From positions 2,874,501 through 2,938,500 of the forward strand of contig NZ_CP088252.1 of assembly GCF_021117385.1 (NCBI RefSeq): a stretch of 64,000 nucleotides of DNA, in the 5' to 3' direction. The DNA is from Frateuria soli (GTDB lineage Bacteria; Pseudomonadota; Gammaproteobacteria; Xanthomonadales; Rhodanobacteraceae). The number at the start of each line of letters is the position of its first letter. Within the stretch, counting starts at the first letter, position 1. The notes beneath the pieces were generated by a model. That model was not told the origin of the DNA. It made no database searches and saw only the letters and a program-made list of their open reading frames with translations. The position numbers were made by a program, and so were the translations under genes. Shown here one piece after another: positions 63,284-64,000 of this stretch.

Positions 63284-63463
63284 CTATTTCTTCGGGCGGA
63301 AAGCACCTTGCAGCAGCGCCGGTTCGAAACCCGCGCCGCCCTCGCCGGCTTCGGCATAGCGGTAGAGCGCGGCGGCGTAGATGCCTTGCAGCGAGGCCTG
63401 CACCAGGCTCAGCAACACGAGCGCGACGACCACCACGATCACCGCGACCACCACGGCCGGCAT
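63284..63463 (-). pseudogene. C-terminal remnant of a DUF6159-type membrane protein
   Basis: An open frame of 59 codons (ATG 63463, stop 63284) reads one strong membrane helix (AVVVAVIVVVVALVLLSLVQ), then ASLQGIYAAALYRYAEAGEG and FEPALLQGAFRPKK. This looks like the last quarter of DUF6159 family proteins, which are normally about 280-300 residues with several helices. Similarity may run a few codons upstream of the ATG, but the rest of the gene is missing: the DNA beyond about 63490 shows no matching frame before folK. It is best seen as a deletion remnant; a short expressed protein is not excluded. Confidence 0.6.
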
Positions 63464-63660
63464 CGAATGCAGCGCGAACGCAGCACCGCGGCACTCGCCT
63501 TCATCAACGCCCAGCTGCGCGCAAACCTGCCGCCCATGCGTTCCCCTTATCGATCCGTGAATGCCGGCGGCTTTCTAGCACCCGCCCATCCTCGGCGAAA
63601 GTGGCGGTCCGCCCTGGAGCAGTCCGCCCGGCGGGCGATCGTTTTCGTGCGCCACGACGC

Positions 63661-63690
63661 ATTGCGCCGGGGAGCATTGCGCCGGGGAGC
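63661..63690. repeat. Two tandem copies of a 15-base unit
   Basis: ATTGCGCCGGGGAGC is repeated exactly twice, 18 bases before the folK stop. The surrounding spacer (63464-63707) has no gene. It probably arose by slippage. Confidence 0.8.
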
Positions 63691-63707
63691 ACCGTCCCCG
63701 GTGGTTC

Positions 63708-64000
63708 CTACAGCGGGATGGCTTCGAGCGGCTCGCGGTCGTGCGGGAACGCCGCCCACAGCTCGGCCATGCTGCGCCCGTCCAGCGGGTGGCGCAGGTC
63801 CGGCGCGACGTCGGCCAGCGGCTTGAGCACGAAGGCGTGCCGCAGCTCCCTGCGCGGGATCTGCAGGTGGCCGGGGCCGTCGAGCACGCGCTGGTCGTAC
63901 AGCACGATGTCCACGTCCAGCGTGCGGTCCGAATACCGCGGCACGTCGCGGCGGCGGCCGTGGCGGTCTTCCAGTGCGTGCAACCAGTCGTTCAGCGCTT
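63708..64000 (-). CDS. folK: 2-amino-4-hydroxy-6-hydroxymethyldihydropteridine pyrophosphokinase, C-terminal part
   Basis: 97 codons of the 3' end are visible and the start lies beyond the window. RRRDVPRYSDRTLDVDIVLYD contains the HPPK signature (R-x-x-x-R-x-x-D-x-D), with the two magnesium-binding aspartates in LDVDIV. It is followed by LQIPRRELRHAFVLKPLADVAPD, the usual C-terminal block with the substrate-contacting residues. It transfers pyrophosphate from ATP to the pterin in folate biosynthesis. It converges on the pteridine reductase gene. Confidence 0.93.
   Translation of the reverse strand, partial: ALNDWLHALEDRHGRRRDVPRYSDRTLDVDIVLYDQRVLDGPGHLQIPRRELRHAFVLKPLADVAPDLRHPLDGRSMAELWAAFPHDREPLEAIPL

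Noticed and set aside
63144-63494. 116-codon minus-strand frame over the REP palindrome
   Set aside because: It translates the palindrome and lies in a different frame from the DUF6159-like remnant, which has the recognisable sequence.

Overview
The window is GC-rich (about 70 %), densely coding DNA from a gammaproteobacterium of the Xanthomonadales, most likely Rhodanobacteraceae (Rhodanobacter, Dyella, Luteibacter or Frateuria-like). Reasons: the gene set (DUF2782 next to polA, ECF sigma/Ser-Thr kinase pair, hemDXY, many TonB receptors, pteridine reductase by folK), the short spacers, and GTAG-headed REP-like palindromes typical of this order. It looks chromosomal and mostly core. I see no insertion sequence, prophage, integron, CRISPR array, tRNA or rRNA. 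Because of the GC bias, long open frames run antisense to nearly every gene; they were treated as shadows.

Layout. 1-8.3 kb: end of a glutathione S-transferase, a DUF2782 to EamA pair, polA, a small membrane protein, uvrD (with a palindromic element inserted in frame) and an mddA-like methyltransferase. 8.3-13.2 kb: a di-heme cytochrome c and an ECF sigma factor/transmembrane Ser-Thr kinase pair. 13.4-16.5 kb: hemD-hemX-hemY. 16.6-22.6 kb: two hotdog thioesterases, a lipoprotein, a degenerate rhodanese, a ferredoxin-type reductase, srkA and rlmI. 22.7-28.4 kb: the pgaABCD poly-N-acetylglucosamine operon with a CRP/Clp-like palindrome upstream. 28.5-37.8 kb: two FAD oxidoreductases, topoisomerase IB, rmuC, folE, an EF-hand protein, an MFS exporter and DUF1993. 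37.9-49.3 kb: a GAF-GGDEF-EAL protein, dinG, hutD, nnrU, a DUF938 methyltransferase, a lipocalin, ychJ, the secreted-type ligase ligB and an NRDE protein. 49.4-57.6 kb: a PqqU-like TonB receptor, envC, a C-terminal protease, tatABC, a SYLF protein and hemH. 57.7-64 kb: VanZ, MidA, a TonB receptor with a Zur-like operator, an EcsC-like protein, pteridine reductase, a truncated DUF6159 remnant and the end of folK.

Themes that tie genes together are DNA repair and replication (polA, uvrD, dinG, rmuC, ligB, topoisomerase IB), heme (hemDXY, hemH), folate/pterin (folE, pteridine reductase, folK), biofilm and c-di-GMP (pga plus the GGDEF-EAL protein) and the cell envelope (envC, ctp, tat, TonB receptors).

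I found no clear multi-gene system that looks wholly new. The most unusual signals are small. One is a family of paired-hairpin elements, one copy of which adds about 37 codons to uvrD and another of which carries the likely ribosome-binding site of srkA. A second is four genes with a -10-like hexamer exactly 6 nt before ATG, suggesting leaderless mRNAs. The others are a Zur-like box, a CRP/Clp-like box and an unusual cytochrome-mddA gene pair.
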